A DNA stretch of 51,357 bases from a virus. Positions 22,929 to 31,360 of the stretch are shown here, in pieces. The stretch is taken from the IMG/VR virus record IMGVR_UViG_3300046507_000096, positions 1-51,357 of that record. The stretch is one strand, 5' to 3'. The position numbers and the translations under genes are program-made. How positions within the stretch are numbered: the first letter of the stretch is position 1; each line of letters begins with the position of its first letter. The notes below the pieces were generated by a model that was not told where the DNA came from, did no database searches, and saw nothing but the letters and a program-made list of their open reading frames with translations.

Positions 22929-24062
22929 ATGAGCAAGATTAAAATGATGGTAGGTGCCGATCCCGAACTGTGGATTTATGATAATCAGGCCAAGAAAATC
23001 ATCTCGGCTGATGGCTTGTTCCCCGGAACGAAGGAAGAGCCTTTCAAGGTGCCCTATGGTGCCATTCAGGTTGATGGTATGGCTGCTGAATACAATATCG
23101 ATGCAGTGTCGAAATCTAAACAGTTTGTATTCAATAACATTGCTGTCCTTCGATCCCTTCGGGATGAAATCAAGGCTCGCAATCCTGCTCTGGATTTCTC
23201 TTTCAAGTTTGGCCCTGTGGCTGAATTTGGCGCTGAGTATATTGCTGAACAGCGTGAAGAAGCTCGTCGTCTTGGCTGTACCCCTGACTTCGATGCATAC
23301 AAGGATGGACAGCCTAACCCTGCCCCTGATGCAGAGATGCCTTTCCGTACAGCATCGGGCCATGTGCATGTTGGTTGGGGAGATGATTATGATATTACTG
23401 ATCCTGAACATCTCGAAGCTTGTGTCATGATGGCTAAGCAGCTTGATAGCAGCGTTGGTATCTATCTCCTTCAACTTGAAGGTAAGGCCGGGAAGAAGCG
23501 GCGGAAGCTTTATGGTAAGGCTGGTGCATTCCGTCCGAAGTATTATGGTATGGAATACCGCACCCCTTCGAATGTATGGCTCGCTGATACGCATCTGATG
23601 ACTTGTATGTTCAATGGTGTTCGAAATGCCTTCGATGCCCTTATGGCAGGGATGAGAAATTACGAAGAATACCCCGAAAATCATCAAGATATTGTCAATG
23701 CCATCAATGAAAGTAAACTGAGATGGGCGGTTGATAACTACGGTTGTTGGGCAGCTCCTGTTTGGGAGGAACATCCGGTCAATGTTGACACATTAGATGA
23801 TTTGTATGCCAATTGGTATCATTATCGTGACGCATCCAAGGATGAACTGGTCAAAGCTCCGCCTAATAAGTTTTGGGCTGTTGATGAGGTTGTTCCGGCA
23901 GCACCAAATCTCGGTGAAATCTTAGCTCAGAATATGGTTCCCAGAGCTATCCCTGTAGCTGAAATTGAAATGGCTGGAGTGGCATTCGATGTCGCCCCTG
24001 ATTTTGATCCTTTCGATGAAGAAGAAAATGTTGTCGAAGTTGATGAGGATGACGAGGATTAA
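22929..24062 (+). CDS. phiEco32-type COOH-NH2 ligase (amidoligase, type 2)
   Basis: 377 residues. 'MVGADPELWIYD' near 7-18, 'IQVDGMAAEYNID' near 47-59, 'TASGHVHVGWGDD' near 141-153 and 'YYGMEYRTPSNVW' near 205-217 are the conserved acidic/His blocks of the phage COOH-NH2 ligase family (glutamine-synthetase-like fold, ATP-dependent amide formation), first noted in phiEco32-like phages. The last 40 residues are an acidic tail (EEENVVEVDEDDED), unusual for the enzyme core. It stands directly after the class II amidotransferase gene. Confidence 0.8.
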   Translation: MSKIKMMVGADPELWIYDNQAKKIISADGLFPGTKEEPFKVPYGAIQVDGMAAEYNIDAVSKSKQFVFNNIAVLRSLRDEIKARNPALDFSFKFGPVAEFGAEYIAEQREEARRLGCTPDFDAYKDGQPNPAPDAEMPFRTASGHVHVGWGDDYDITDPEHLEACVMMAKQLDSSVGIYLLQLEGKAGKKRRKLYGKAGAFRPKYYGMEYRTPSNVWLADTHLMTCMFNGVRNAFDALMAGMRNYEEYPENHQDIVNAINESKLRWAVDNYGCWAAPVWEEHPVNVDTLDDLYANWYHYRDASKDELVKAPPNKFWAVDEVVPAAPNLGEILAQNMVPRAIPVAEIEMAGVAFDVAPDFDPFDEEENVVEVDEDDED

Positions 24063-24064
24063 TC

Positions 24065-24622
24065 ATGGCCTATGATGATTTGGTGTATGCCCGTGGTAGG
24101 CTGAATGATACAATCATTCGTTATAATGAACGGGCTGTAGTGGTTGATAGTGTAGTTCCTAGCAAGGATGGATTGGTGATTAAAAGCACTGAAATCCTCA
24201 CAGGGAATAGTGTCAATCATCCTCTCGTTGAGTTCGATCTCACTCCTGTCCGTCTAGGTATGTCCAACATGCCTAATGGCGGAGTGAGCTATGTAGTTAG
24301 AATGCCTCTCCGCCATGACTGGCGGCAGGGGCTCCGTCAACAGAATACAATCTTCGCTTGGGGCGAAAAGAATTGGGATGCTCATGCAATCGCTAAGACG
24401 ATTGAGAATGACTATCCCTCTGTCGAAGCTGCTCGTGAGTTGATCGTTGAGGAAGACAGGGACTATCTTGCATGGTGTAGAAACTTCTGCATCGATAAGA
24501 AGAATGACATCTATTACAGAACCTTTGGTAAGATTGGTAACTTCGTTGATAAGACGAAGAACTATCTTCTTGATCAGAAGTTCTTTTGGGTGGAACAGCA
24601 TTTGAATGAGGCGTTGAAATGA
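24065..24622 (+). CDS. Unknown protein between two amidoligases
   Basis: 185 residues with GAGG before the start. 'LVYARGRLNDTIIRYNERAV' opens a beta-rich first part with 'HPLVEFDLTPVRLGMSNMP'. The second part is helical ('AIAKTIENDYPSVEAARELI', 'KIGNFVDKTKNYLLDQKFFW'). It overlaps the next amidoligase gene by four bases. The tight coupling to ligases on both sides makes a shared complex or substrate likely, but no family is recognised. Confidence 0.65.
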   Translation: MAYDDLVYARGRLNDTIIRYNERAVVVDSVVPSKDGLVIKSTEILTGNSVNHPLVEFDLTPVRLGMSNMPNGGVSYVVRMPLRHDWRQGLRQQNTIFAWGEKNWDAHAIAKTIENDYPSVEAARELIVEEDRDYLAWCRNFCIDKKNDIYYRTFGKIGNFVDKTKNYLLDQKFFWVEQHLNEALK

Positions 24623-25461
24623 AAGATATGTTCACTGTTCTCGATCTCGCCAAGCGTACCGATGGTAGGTTTGGCGTAGAGATTGAAGTGGAAGGTAAGA
24701 ACCTGCCAATCAACGGTAAGGATGCCGACTTTGACAAGGTGTGGGTTACACACAAGGAAGGCTCTATCGACGCCGAAGGTATGGAATATGTCTTCAGGAA
24801 GCCTCTCCTGCTGGAAGAAGTGATGCCTGCTCTTGATCTTCTTGAGAAGAATTATCAGCAGGCTCAGAGTGTCGTCAATGAAAGTTGGAGGGCTGGTGTT
24901 CATGTTCATTACAATGTTCAGGACTTCACCCCCCTTGAATTAATGACATTCGTCACTACATACTACCTACTGGAAGATTATCTCCTTCATTGGTGTGGTC
25001 CTGACCGTGTAGGAAACCACTTCTGCCTTCGTGTTGGAGACGCAGAAGGAGGCTTTCTCTCTCTTCTCAAGACATGTAAGACAAAGGATTGGAGAAATCT
25101 GAATACGGATAAAATCCGTTATCAGGCTCTCAACCTGAATGCCTTGCTCAAGTATGGCTCTGTCGAATTCCGTTCGATGCGTTCCACTCGAGACCACGCA
25201 GTCATCTACAAGTTCGTCCTTCTGATCGACCAGATTGCTAAGGGCTCCAAGAAATTTTCTTCTCCTGAAGATGTGATTGAGAGCGTTAGCCGTATGGAAG
25301 GTGGGGAAATCTTTGTTCGCTATGTCATGGAAAACTTGGCTGATGAATTCCTCAAGATTGAAGGAATTGATATGTGGGACACAATCCATGAAATCCAGCC
25401 TCTGGCTTACATGGTGGATTGGAAAACATTCAATCGTGAAAAGATCAACCCGTTTGTGTGA
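24619..25461 (+). CDS. Amidoligase_2-family COOH-NH2 ligase
   Basis: 280 residues. Family blocks: 'FGVEIEVEG' (Glu21, Glu23), 'DAEGMEYVFRKPL' (Glu53, Glu56), 'AGVHVHYNVQDFTPLEL' (His95, His97) and 'KYGSVEFRSMRSTRD' (about 180-194), i.e. the metal-binding Glu/His set of glutamine-synthetase-like amidoligases. It is a second, distinct ligase from the phiEco32-type gene two positions upstream. It starts by ATGA overlap behind GAGG. Confidence 0.8.
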   Translation: MKDMFTVLDLAKRTDGRFGVEIEVEGKNLPINGKDADFDKVWVTHKEGSIDAEGMEYVFRKPLLLEEVMPALDLLEKNYQQAQSVVNESWRAGVHVHYNVQDFTPLELMTFVTTYYLLEDYLLHWCGPDRVGNHFCLRVGDAEGGFLSLLKTCKTKDWRNLNTDKIRYQALNLNALLKYGSVEFRSMRSTRDHAVIYKFVLLIDQIAKGSKKFSSPEDVIESVSRMEGGEIFVRYVMENLADEFLKIEGIDMWDTIHEIQPLAYMVDWKTFNREKINPFV

Positions 25462-25464
25462 CAT

Positions 25465-25653
25465 ATGAACGATGGTTATAAAGATAATGATGCACGACAG
25501 GTGGTGTTTCGATACTTCCGCTATCGTGTAACGAATACAGTGGGTGTCTACACCTGCTGGTACAGTGGGACCATTCTCAAGATTGGTCAAAGAAAAGACA
25601 TCATGGCTCGTTTCAAACAGGCTATTGGTGAAATGCAGGGCGCAGCCCTCTAA
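25465..25653 (+). CDS. Small protein, unknown
   Basis: 62 residues, starting MNDGYKDNDARQVVFRYFRY, with a GIY-like turn 'TCWYSGTILKIGQRKDIMAR' that recalls small nucleic-acid-interacting domains, without enough residues for a nuclease. There is no strong ribosome site; it is three bases downstream of the amidoligase. Confidence 0.5.
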   Translation: MNDGYKDNDARQVVFRYFRYRVTNTVGVYTCWYSGTILKIGQRKDIMARFKQAIGEMQGAAL

Positions 25654-25667
25654 AAATAAGGTGTGAA

Positions 25668-26423
25668 ATGCAAGAATTTTTCAAAAGTGTTTTCGTTGGT
25701 TTTCTGACAGGCATTCTTGTAGGTATCGTCTATCTTCTGCTAGCCGGTGCTGTTAAGGCTTCTGAACTCGATCAGCTCCAGCAGCAGGTGATTAATCCGG
25801 TTGTCCAGCTTGATCGTGATTGCTCTGGCGTCGCTATCAAGACCGACATTCCGGAAACTACATACATTGTCACTGCTCTTCACTGCAAGGGTGACAAGAG
25901 TGGCTTTGTCAACATCGATGTCAAGGAACGCCAGAAGGTGATTAGTGTCACCAATGTCGTGTATGATGTCGTCCGTGTTGATCCGAAGCAGGATATTATG
26001 CTCGTCAAGACCCGTCAGAAGCTAAATGTTGATTTGGCTACAATCGCCCATACAGACCCAAGGGAAGGCGAGAAGGTATTTGCAGTAGGTTATCCCCTCG
26101 GATGGACAAGAACGATCACAGAGGGCTATGTGGGCGGCTATGAGAGCATTGACGCTGCACTGTCCGGTTTCAACCAGTTTGGTAATGAACGTGCCCTTCT
26201 TCGTGCCACTGCTCCTATCACTGGTGGTAACTCTGGTGGTGGACTGTTCATCAAGAATGGTGACAACTATGAACTCGTAGGCATCACTGATGCTGGTGTA
26301 AATTCATTCCCTCAAGCAGCTCTCTTCGTTACACAGGACGCCATTCGTGAATTGGTAGATGGTGCTCTCAAGTATGAGAAGAGCAATCTGAAAGTTGAAG
26401 AAGACAAGCGTAGTCAGAAGTGA
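25668..26423 (+). CDS. Membrane-anchored trypsin-like serine protease
   Basis: 251 residues. Residues about 8-29 form one hydrophobic segment (uncleaved anchor or signal peptide, possible cleavage near 'VKA'). The protease domain has the full S1 triad: His72 in 'VTALHC', Asp109 in 'KQDIMLV', Ser189 in 'ITGGNSGGGLF'. Cys52 and Cys73 could form a disulfide, consistent with the periplasm. There is no PDZ domain, so it is a minimal DegP-like protease. It lies just downstream of the amidoligase island, so it may process the same envelope target or a host protein. Confidence 0.8.
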   Translation: MQEFFKSVFVGFLTGILVGIVYLLLAGAVKASELDQLQQQVINPVVQLDRDCSGVAIKTDIPETTYIVTALHCKGDKSGFVNIDVKERQKVISVTNVVYDVVRVDPKQDIMLVKTRQKLNVDLATIAHTDPREGEKVFAVGYPLGWTRTITEGYVGGYESIDAALSGFNQFGNERALLRATAPITGGNSGGGLFIKNGDNYELVGITDAGVNSFPQAALFVTQDAIRELVDGALKYEKSNLKVEEDKRSQK

Positions 26424-26554
26424 GCGAAGAACCTAAAGACGAATATGATGATATTGATCCTGATGTAGATTATTTCAAGCGAGGTCTTGTAGTTTGCGCA
26501 GGAATGATTATATTCTATATTGCAGGTTCTTATATCATTTCACTCTATAGCTAG
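26420..26554 (+). CDS. Small acidic membrane protein
   Basis: 44 residues from a GTG overlapping the protease stop. It has an acidic N-terminus (MSEEPKDEYDDIDPDVDYFK) followed by one membrane helix ('GLVVCAGMIIFYIAGSYIIS'). The overlap with the protease gene suggests co-translation, perhaps as a membrane partner. Confidence 0.55.
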   Translation: MSEEPKDEYDDIDPDVDYFKRGLVVCAGMIIFYIAGSYIISLYS

Positions 26555-26562
26555 GAGAAATC

Positions 26563-28302
26563 ATGGGACGACCAATCCTGAAAATACCACATAAGTGTGG
26601 TAGTAGGGATGCTTTACAATGCTTTGAAGAAGACGACGGTCGTATTACAGGCTATTGTTTCAGTTGTGGTAAGTGGGTGAAAGACCCCCTTGGTAAAGGA
26701 GCGAAGGTCGATGATCTCGATCTTCCTCCTGCTAAGTCGCCTCAGCAGATAGCTATTGAAATGGCTGAAATTAGTGGATATCAATGTATTGACATTCCTC
26801 AGAAGAAACTTCGATCTGTCAATCTAGACAAGTTTGGCATTAAGGTTGGGGTGAGTGAGCAAGACGGAAAGACGCCTGAAACAATTTACTACCCTTATCG
26901 GAAGAAGGGGAAAGTTGTCGGATACAAAATCAAGCTTCTACCGAAAGGAAATGAAGCTAAACGAATTTGGTCCATCGGAGATACCAAAGACGCTCCAGAC
27001 AATCCAATCGAACCCTTCGGATGGAAAGAAGCTGTAGCTCGTGGTGGTAAACGCCTAATCATTACAGAAGGTGAAGATGACGCTGTTGCCACAGAGGCGA
27101 TCATGCAGCGCCATACTAAGGATGAGTGGAAGGATCATATACCTGCCATCATCTCGCTTCCCCACGGGGCTGGTAGTGCCCATGAGACGCTATCCAAGTG
27201 GAAGAAGGAAATCACCGCTCGTTGGAAAGAAGTTATTCTTCTATTCGATATGGACCAAGCTGGACTGGACGCCATACAGAAATGTATGTTGGTTATCCCA
27301 GAAGCTGTTACAGTAAAATTGCCTGCTAAGGATGTAAATCAGTGTATCATTGATGGCGTATCCAAAGCAACGTTTGATGCTATTTCATTCAATCAAGAGA
27401 AGCCTAAGAACTCTCGAATTGTATTTGGTGAAGATTTACATGAAGAGGCTAGATTTGCTGCCCAATATGGTGAGCTGTCTTGGCCTTATCCACATCTCAA
27501 TGAAGTGACTAGAGGTATTCGTCTAGGAGAAACCATCTACATTGGCGCTGGCGTCAAGATGGGAAAATCAGAACTCCTGAACGATATAGCTGCTCATTTC
27601 ATCAAGGTGCATGGCGTCAAGGTGTTTATGGCAAAGCCAGAAGAAGCTAACAAGAAGACATATAAGCTTCTAGCTGGTAAGATTGTAGGGAAGAGGTTCC
27701 ATGACCCCAAGGTCGAGTTCGACAACGAAGCCTATGACGAGGCTGGTAAAGTGTTGGCGGGCAAGTTGTCCATGGTTAATCTGTATCAGCATCTTGGCTG
27801 GGACAGCCTTCGTGACGATATTGTTGCTGCTAGCCATTGGGGAGCCAAAGCAGTCTTCATTGATCCCATCACCAATCTCACGAATGGTGTAGATGCAGGG
27901 GATGCTAACACAGAACTACAGAAGATTGCTCAGGACTTGTCAGCAATGGCATTGAACCTGAACATTGTCATCTTTATCTTCTGTCACTTGAAAGCTCCTG
28001 ATGGTAACATCGCTAAGGAGAAACGAGAAAAGTATTATCGTGAACAACATTTCATTGGTTTGGGGGCTTGCCCTCATGAACTTGGTGGTGATGTCTTGTC
28101 AGCTCAATTCGCTGGATCACGGGCTATGATGCGTTCTTGTAACATGATGATTGGTTTGGAAGGGAATAAGGATAAGGATTTGGACGAAGAAGTCCGTAAC
28201 ATCCGTAATCTGGTTCTTCTTGAAGACCGTGAGTTTGGTGAGAGTGGTAAGTTTCCTGTGTATTGGTCTAAGAATACAACTTTGTTTAGAGAGTTAGAAT
28301 AA
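26563..28302 (+). CDS. DNA primase-helicase (T7 gp4-like)
   Basis: 579 residues with AGGAG before the start. N-terminal zinc-binding module with Cys12, Cys20, Cys32 and Cys35. TOPRIM part with 'LIITEGEDDAVAT' (about 166-178) and 'ILLFDMDQAGLDA' (about 224). RecA-type helicase part with Walker A 'GAGVKMGKSE' (about 328-337), 'AVFIDPITNL' as Walker B region and 'IFIFCHLKAP' as the sensor strand. It unwinds the fork and primes the lagging strand with the polymerase encoded two genes later. All domains are present in T7 order. Confidence 0.9.
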   Translation: MGRPILKIPHKCGSRDALQCFEEDDGRITGYCFSCGKWVKDPLGKGAKVDDLDLPPAKSPQQIAIEMAEISGYQCIDIPQKKLRSVNLDKFGIKVGVSEQDGKTPETIYYPYRKKGKVVGYKIKLLPKGNEAKRIWSIGDTKDAPDNPIEPFGWKEAVARGGKRLIITEGEDDAVATEAIMQRHTKDEWKDHIPAIISLPHGAGSAHETLSKWKKEITARWKEVILLFDMDQAGLDAIQKCMLVIPEAVTVKLPAKDVNQCIIDGVSKATFDAISFNQEKPKNSRIVFGEDLHEEARFAAQYGELSWPYPHLNEVTRGIRLGETIYIGAGVKMGKSELLNDIAAHFIKVHGVKVFMAKPEEANKKTYKLLAGKIVGKRFHDPKVEFDNEAYDEAGKVLAGKLSMVNLYQHLGWDSLRDDIVAASHWGAKAVFIDPITNLTNGVDAGDANTELQKIAQDLSAMALNLNIVIFIFCHLKAPDGNIAKEKREKYYREQHFIGLGACPHELGGDVLSAQFAGSRAMMRSCNMMIGLEGNKDKDLDEEVRNIRNLVLLEDREFGESGKFPVYWSKNTTLFRELE

Positions 28303-28796
28303 TGAGAAATGATATAATCGAAGAACATTATCGTAAGAATTTCAGGATGATGGTCAATCGAATGCTTCGGCGTGTTCCGGGTAATTCTCGGGCTCTAGCT
28401 GAAGAGGTGGTGCAGGAAGCTTATTTCAATGCCCTTCGTTACTGGAAAGCTTTTGACCCAGAACGAGCATCATTCGATGTTTGGTTCAATCGTATTGTCA
28501 ATCGAGCAGCATCTAAATGCACTCGTGAAGAGAATGGTCAACCATCTATCCCTTACGATGATGGCTTGGAACCTTTCGTTCTCGACTTGGAAACTAAAAT
28601 TCCACGAGAGATTGTGAATAAAGTGCAGCAGGCAATCAGGGAAATGAAACCTGAAGTGTCTGAAGTGCTTAATATGTTTTTCAATTTGGGGATGAAAACC
28701 ACAGACATTTGTGAATGTACGAACTACTCTCATTCTAATGTGAGGCAGGTAATTCGTCGCTTTAGAATGAAATGGACAGATGAAAATATTTTCTAA
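28302..28796 (+). CDS. Phage-encoded sigma70-family (ECF-like) sigma factor
   Basis: 164 residues. Region 2: 'LAEEVVQEAYFNALRYWKAF' followed by 'FDVWFNRIVNRAASKCTREE', matching the core-binding and -10-recognition helices of ECF sigma factors. Region 4: 'MKPEVSEVLNMFFNLGMKTT' then 'YSHSNVRQVIRRFRMKW', a helix-turn-helix for the -35. The two are joined by a short linker and region 3 is missing, as in ECF types. With no phage RNA polymerase gene, it is the likely switch that redirects host polymerase to late promoters. Its start overlaps the helicase stop (TAATG). Confidence 0.8.
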   Translation: MRNDIIEEHYRKNFRMMVNRMLRRVPGNSRALAEEVVQEAYFNALRYWKAFDPERASFDVWFNRIVNRAASKCTREENGQPSIPYDDGLEPFVLDLETKIPREIVNKVQQAIREMKPEVSEVLNMFFNLGMKTTDICECTNYSHSNVRQVIRRFRMKWTDENIF

Positions 28797-28863
28797 TTTG
28801 TGTAACATGATTGGTGTTTCTGTACTAATCATAGTTACCGTTTATCTAGTGGTGGCACTATGA
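28780..28863 (+). CDS. 27-residue membrane peptide
   Basis: A polar start, MKIFSNLCNM, then a hydrophobic helix 'IGVSVLIIVTVYLVVAL'. It overlaps the sigma factor gene by 17 bases and the phosphoesterase gene by four (ATGA). A start at ATG 28807 would leave only the helix. It is supported by the two overlaps and the clear membrane span. Confidence 0.4.
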   Translation: MKIFSNLCNMIGVSVLIIVTVYLVVAL

Positions 28864-29360
28864 AAGATATTTGGCTAATCAGTGATACACATTTCTACCA
28901 CGAAAACATCATTGGATATTGCAATCGTCCTTTCGCTAACGCTAAAGAGATGAACGACTACATGGTGACGATGTGGAATGAAATTGTGAAGGATGGTGAC
29001 AAGGTTTACCATCTAGGTGATGTCTACATGGGGCATAAGGAAGACACTCCTCTCAATCTCCTATCTCAACTTAAAGGACAGAAAAGACTTATCCTTGGAA
29101 ACCATGATAATGGCAAGGATCAAATTCTTCAGAAAGTCTTTAAGAAGATAGATGTATGGAGGATGTTCCCTGAATTTGGTCTTCTCCTAACCCATGTACC
29201 CGTACATGAGAGCACAGTGTCTAATGAGCATGGGAGACATCTCCTCAATGTTCATGGGCATATCCATCAAAACCCTTCTCCCTCTGTCAACCATCAGAAT
29301 GTTTCGGTTGAACAGATTAATTACAAACCAATTAATATAGAAGAAGTTCGTATCAGATGA
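28860..29360 (+). CDS. Calcineurin-like metallophosphoesterase
   Basis: 166 residues. Complete set of metal-binding motifs: 'ISDTHFYHEN' (D-x-H), 'VYHLGDVYMG' (G-D), 'LILGNHDNGK' (G-N-H-D), 'LLTHVPVHES' (H) and 'NVHGHIHQNP' (G-H-x-H). It is a small single-domain phosphoesterase common in phages, next to the polymerase gene. The substrate (nucleotide, phosphoprotein or RNA end) cannot be told. Confidence 0.85.
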   Translation: MKDIWLISDTHFYHENIIGYCNRPFANAKEMNDYMVTMWNEIVKDGDKVYHLGDVYMGHKEDTPLNLLSQLKGQKRLILGNHDNGKDQILQKVFKKIDVWRMFPEFGLLLTHVPVHESTVSNEHGRHLLNVHGHIHQNPSPSVNHQNVSVEQINYKPINIEEVRIR

Positions 29361-29361
29361 A

Positions 29362-31221
29362 ATGGATAATCATTACGTAATTGATATCGAGGGGAACAGC
29401 TTGTCCCCTACGAGGATATGGTGCACAGCCGCCTATAATCTTTCCTCCAACAAGCTAAACTCCACGACAAACTACGACAACATGAGAACTCTGTACGAAA
29501 AGGCAGAGGTGATTATCGGACACAACTTCATCAGATTTGACGCTGTTGTGATCGAACGTATCCTTGAGATTAAAATCAAGGCTAAGATTGTAGACACACT
29601 AGCCCTCTCTTGGTATCTCTATCCTGAGAGGCATAATCATGGCTTGGAAGAATGGGGTGAAGACCTCGGGATTGAAAAGCCTGAAATTATCGAATGGGAT
29701 AATCCTGATCTGATAGACGATTATGTCCATCGTTGCAGGGAAGACGTTCGGATCAATACCAAACTCTGGAATAAGATGTACAACCATCTCCTTCAACTGT
29801 ACGAAACAGACGAAGCTGTATGGGCGTTCATCGACTATCTTATGTTCAAGATGGATTGTGCCAGAGAACAGGAACGCTCGAAGTGGAAGCTTGATGAGCA
29901 ACTATGTACTAAAGCTCTTGGAGAACTCGTAGAGAGGCAACAGGAGGCCGTACAGCAGCTTATCGAGGTGATGCCTAGTGTCCCTACCATAACGAAGAAG
30001 AAGCGTCCAGCGAAGCCCTATAAGGCAAATGGAAGCTATTCAGTTTTTGGGGCTCTTTGGTTTGCTCTTCTGAAAGAGAGGGGACTACCTGAAGACTACG
30101 ATGAAGAAGTTGATGTTGTCATAGGACACACTCCCGGAAATCCCGGATCAAATCCTCAAGTCAAGAAATGGCTAACGGATTGTGGGTGGGTTCCTGAGAC
30201 ATTCAAGTATAAGAAAGAAGCGGATGGAACGACTAGGAAAATTCCTCAAATCAATCTGGAACATGGTGCTGGTATCTGTCCTTCTATCCAGCGTCTATTC
30301 GATACCTATCCTGAGTTTCGACTTCTTGAGGGGCTCGGCGTTATCACTCATAGGATTAGTATTCTTAGAGGCTTTCTTGATAATGTTGATAGTGACGGTT
30401 TTGTGGCCGCACAGATTGCAGGACTAACTAACACCCTTCGTTTCAAACACAAGACGGTGGTTAATCTACCAAAGGTTGGTAAGGCTTATGCTGATGCAAT
30501 CAGAGGGAGCCTAATTGCTCCTGATGGATATGAACTCTGTGGCTCTGACATGGCTTCTCTTGAAGACCGTCTCAAGCAACATTATATTTACCCTCACGAT
30601 CCAGATTTCGTTAATGAAATGCTGGCCGATGACTACGATCCTCACCTATCTCTAGCAGTTCTGGCTAAGGAAATTACAGAATTGCAAATGGAGAAGTATA
30701 AGAGTGGTGAAGATAAATCGATTAAACCAATTCGTGACATCTTCAAGAATGGCAACTACGCATGTCAATATGGGGCTGGACCCCCTCGCCTCGCTCTAAC
30801 AGCTAATATCAAGCTAGCGAAGGCAGAACAAGTACATGCAGCTTACTGGAAGAAGAATTGGGCAATCAAAGTGATTGCTGATGAACAGGAAGTGAAGACT
30901 ATCAGAGGACAAATGTGGCTGAAGAACCCAATCAGTGGGTTTTATTACAGCCTCCGTCAGAAGAAAGACATCTTCTCAACACTCGTTCAAGGCTCTGCTT
31001 CATATGTATTTGATCTATGGGTGCAGGAGTTTCGTAAGAAACGCCCACAACTCACAGGTCAGTTCCATGACGAAGTTGTATTATGCGTTAAACTTGGATT
31101 TAGAAAGCAAGCAGAAGAACTTCTGCGTACAGCAATCAAAGCTGTAAATGAACAACTCAAACTCAACAGAGAACTTGGTATAGATGTCCAATTCGGAAGT
31201 AGATATTCAGATATCCATTGA
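29362..31221 (+). CDS. DNA polymerase, family A (T7-type) with 3'-5' exonuclease
   Basis: 619 residues. Exonuclease: 'YVIDIEGNSL' (Asp8, Glu10; Exo I), 'GHNFIRFDAV' (Exo II), 'YVHRCREDVRINTKLW' (Exo III). Polymerase: motif A 'LCGSDMASLEDR', motif B 'RDIFKNGNYACQYGAGP', motif C 'TGQFHDEVVLC'. Motif A has S-D-M-A-S-L-E-D-R, as in the T7 variant rather than the bacterial D-Y-S-Q-I-E-L-R. There is no 5'-3' exonuclease domain; a separate gene at 32409-33272 supplies that. It replicates the genome with the primase-helicase. Confidence 0.92.
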   Translation: MDNHYVIDIEGNSLSPTRIWCTAAYNLSSNKLNSTTNYDNMRTLYEKAEVIIGHNFIRFDAVVIERILEIKIKAKIVDTLALSWYLYPERHNHGLEEWGEDLGIEKPEIIEWDNPDLIDDYVHRCREDVRINTKLWNKMYNHLLQLYETDEAVWAFIDYLMFKMDCAREQERSKWKLDEQLCTKALGELVERQQEAVQQLIEVMPSVPTITKKKRPAKPYKANGSYSVFGALWFALLKERGLPEDYDEEVDVVIGHTPGNPGSNPQVKKWLTDCGWVPETFKYKKEADGTTRKIPQINLEHGAGICPSIQRLFDTYPEFRLLEGLGVITHRISILRGFLDNVDSDGFVAAQIAGLTNTLRFKHKTVVNLPKVGKAYADAIRGSLIAPDGYELCGSDMASLEDRLKQHYIYPHDPDFVNEMLADDYDPHLSLAVLAKEITELQMEKYKSGEDKSIKPIRDIFKNGNYACQYGAGPPRLALTANIKLAKAEQVHAAYWKKNWAIKVIADEQEVKTIRGQMWLKNPISGFYYSLRQKKDIFSTLVQGSASYVFDLWVQEFRKKRPQLTGQFHDEVVLCVKLGFRKQAEELLRTAIKAVNEQLKLNRELGIDVQFGSRYSDIH

Positions 31222-31252
31222 TAAGAAAAGGAATGACCTTTCTTATTACGAG

Positions 31253-31360
31253 ATGAAATTAGACTTAGCACGAGATGATGTTAATTATTTGAGTGATAAG
31301 GTCGATCAACTTCATATAGATATCTATAAACTAGAGAAAGAATTACATAATGGCTCTTAA
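31253..31360 (+). CDS. Small coiled-coil peptide
   Basis: 35 residues, starting MKLDLARDDVNYLSDKVDQL, a heptad-rich charged helix. It fills most of the space between the polymerase and SSB-like genes and overlaps the latter by 11 bases. The frame is open further upstream without a start codon, so the N-terminus is uncertain. Confidence 0.4.
   Translation: MKLDLARDDVNYLSDKVDQLHIDIYKLEKELHNGS

Noticed and set aside
22878-23774. 298-codon open frame on the - strand
   Set aside because: It is antisense to the class II amidotransferase and COOH-NH2 ligase, whose catalytic motifs are intact, so it is a shadow frame.
18607-25461. DNA hypermodification pathway
   Set aside because: No thymidylate-synthase-like hydroxymethylase, nucleotide kinase or deazaguanine gene was recognised. 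The ligases more likely act on a peptide, glycan or metabolite, though nucleoside analysis would settle it.
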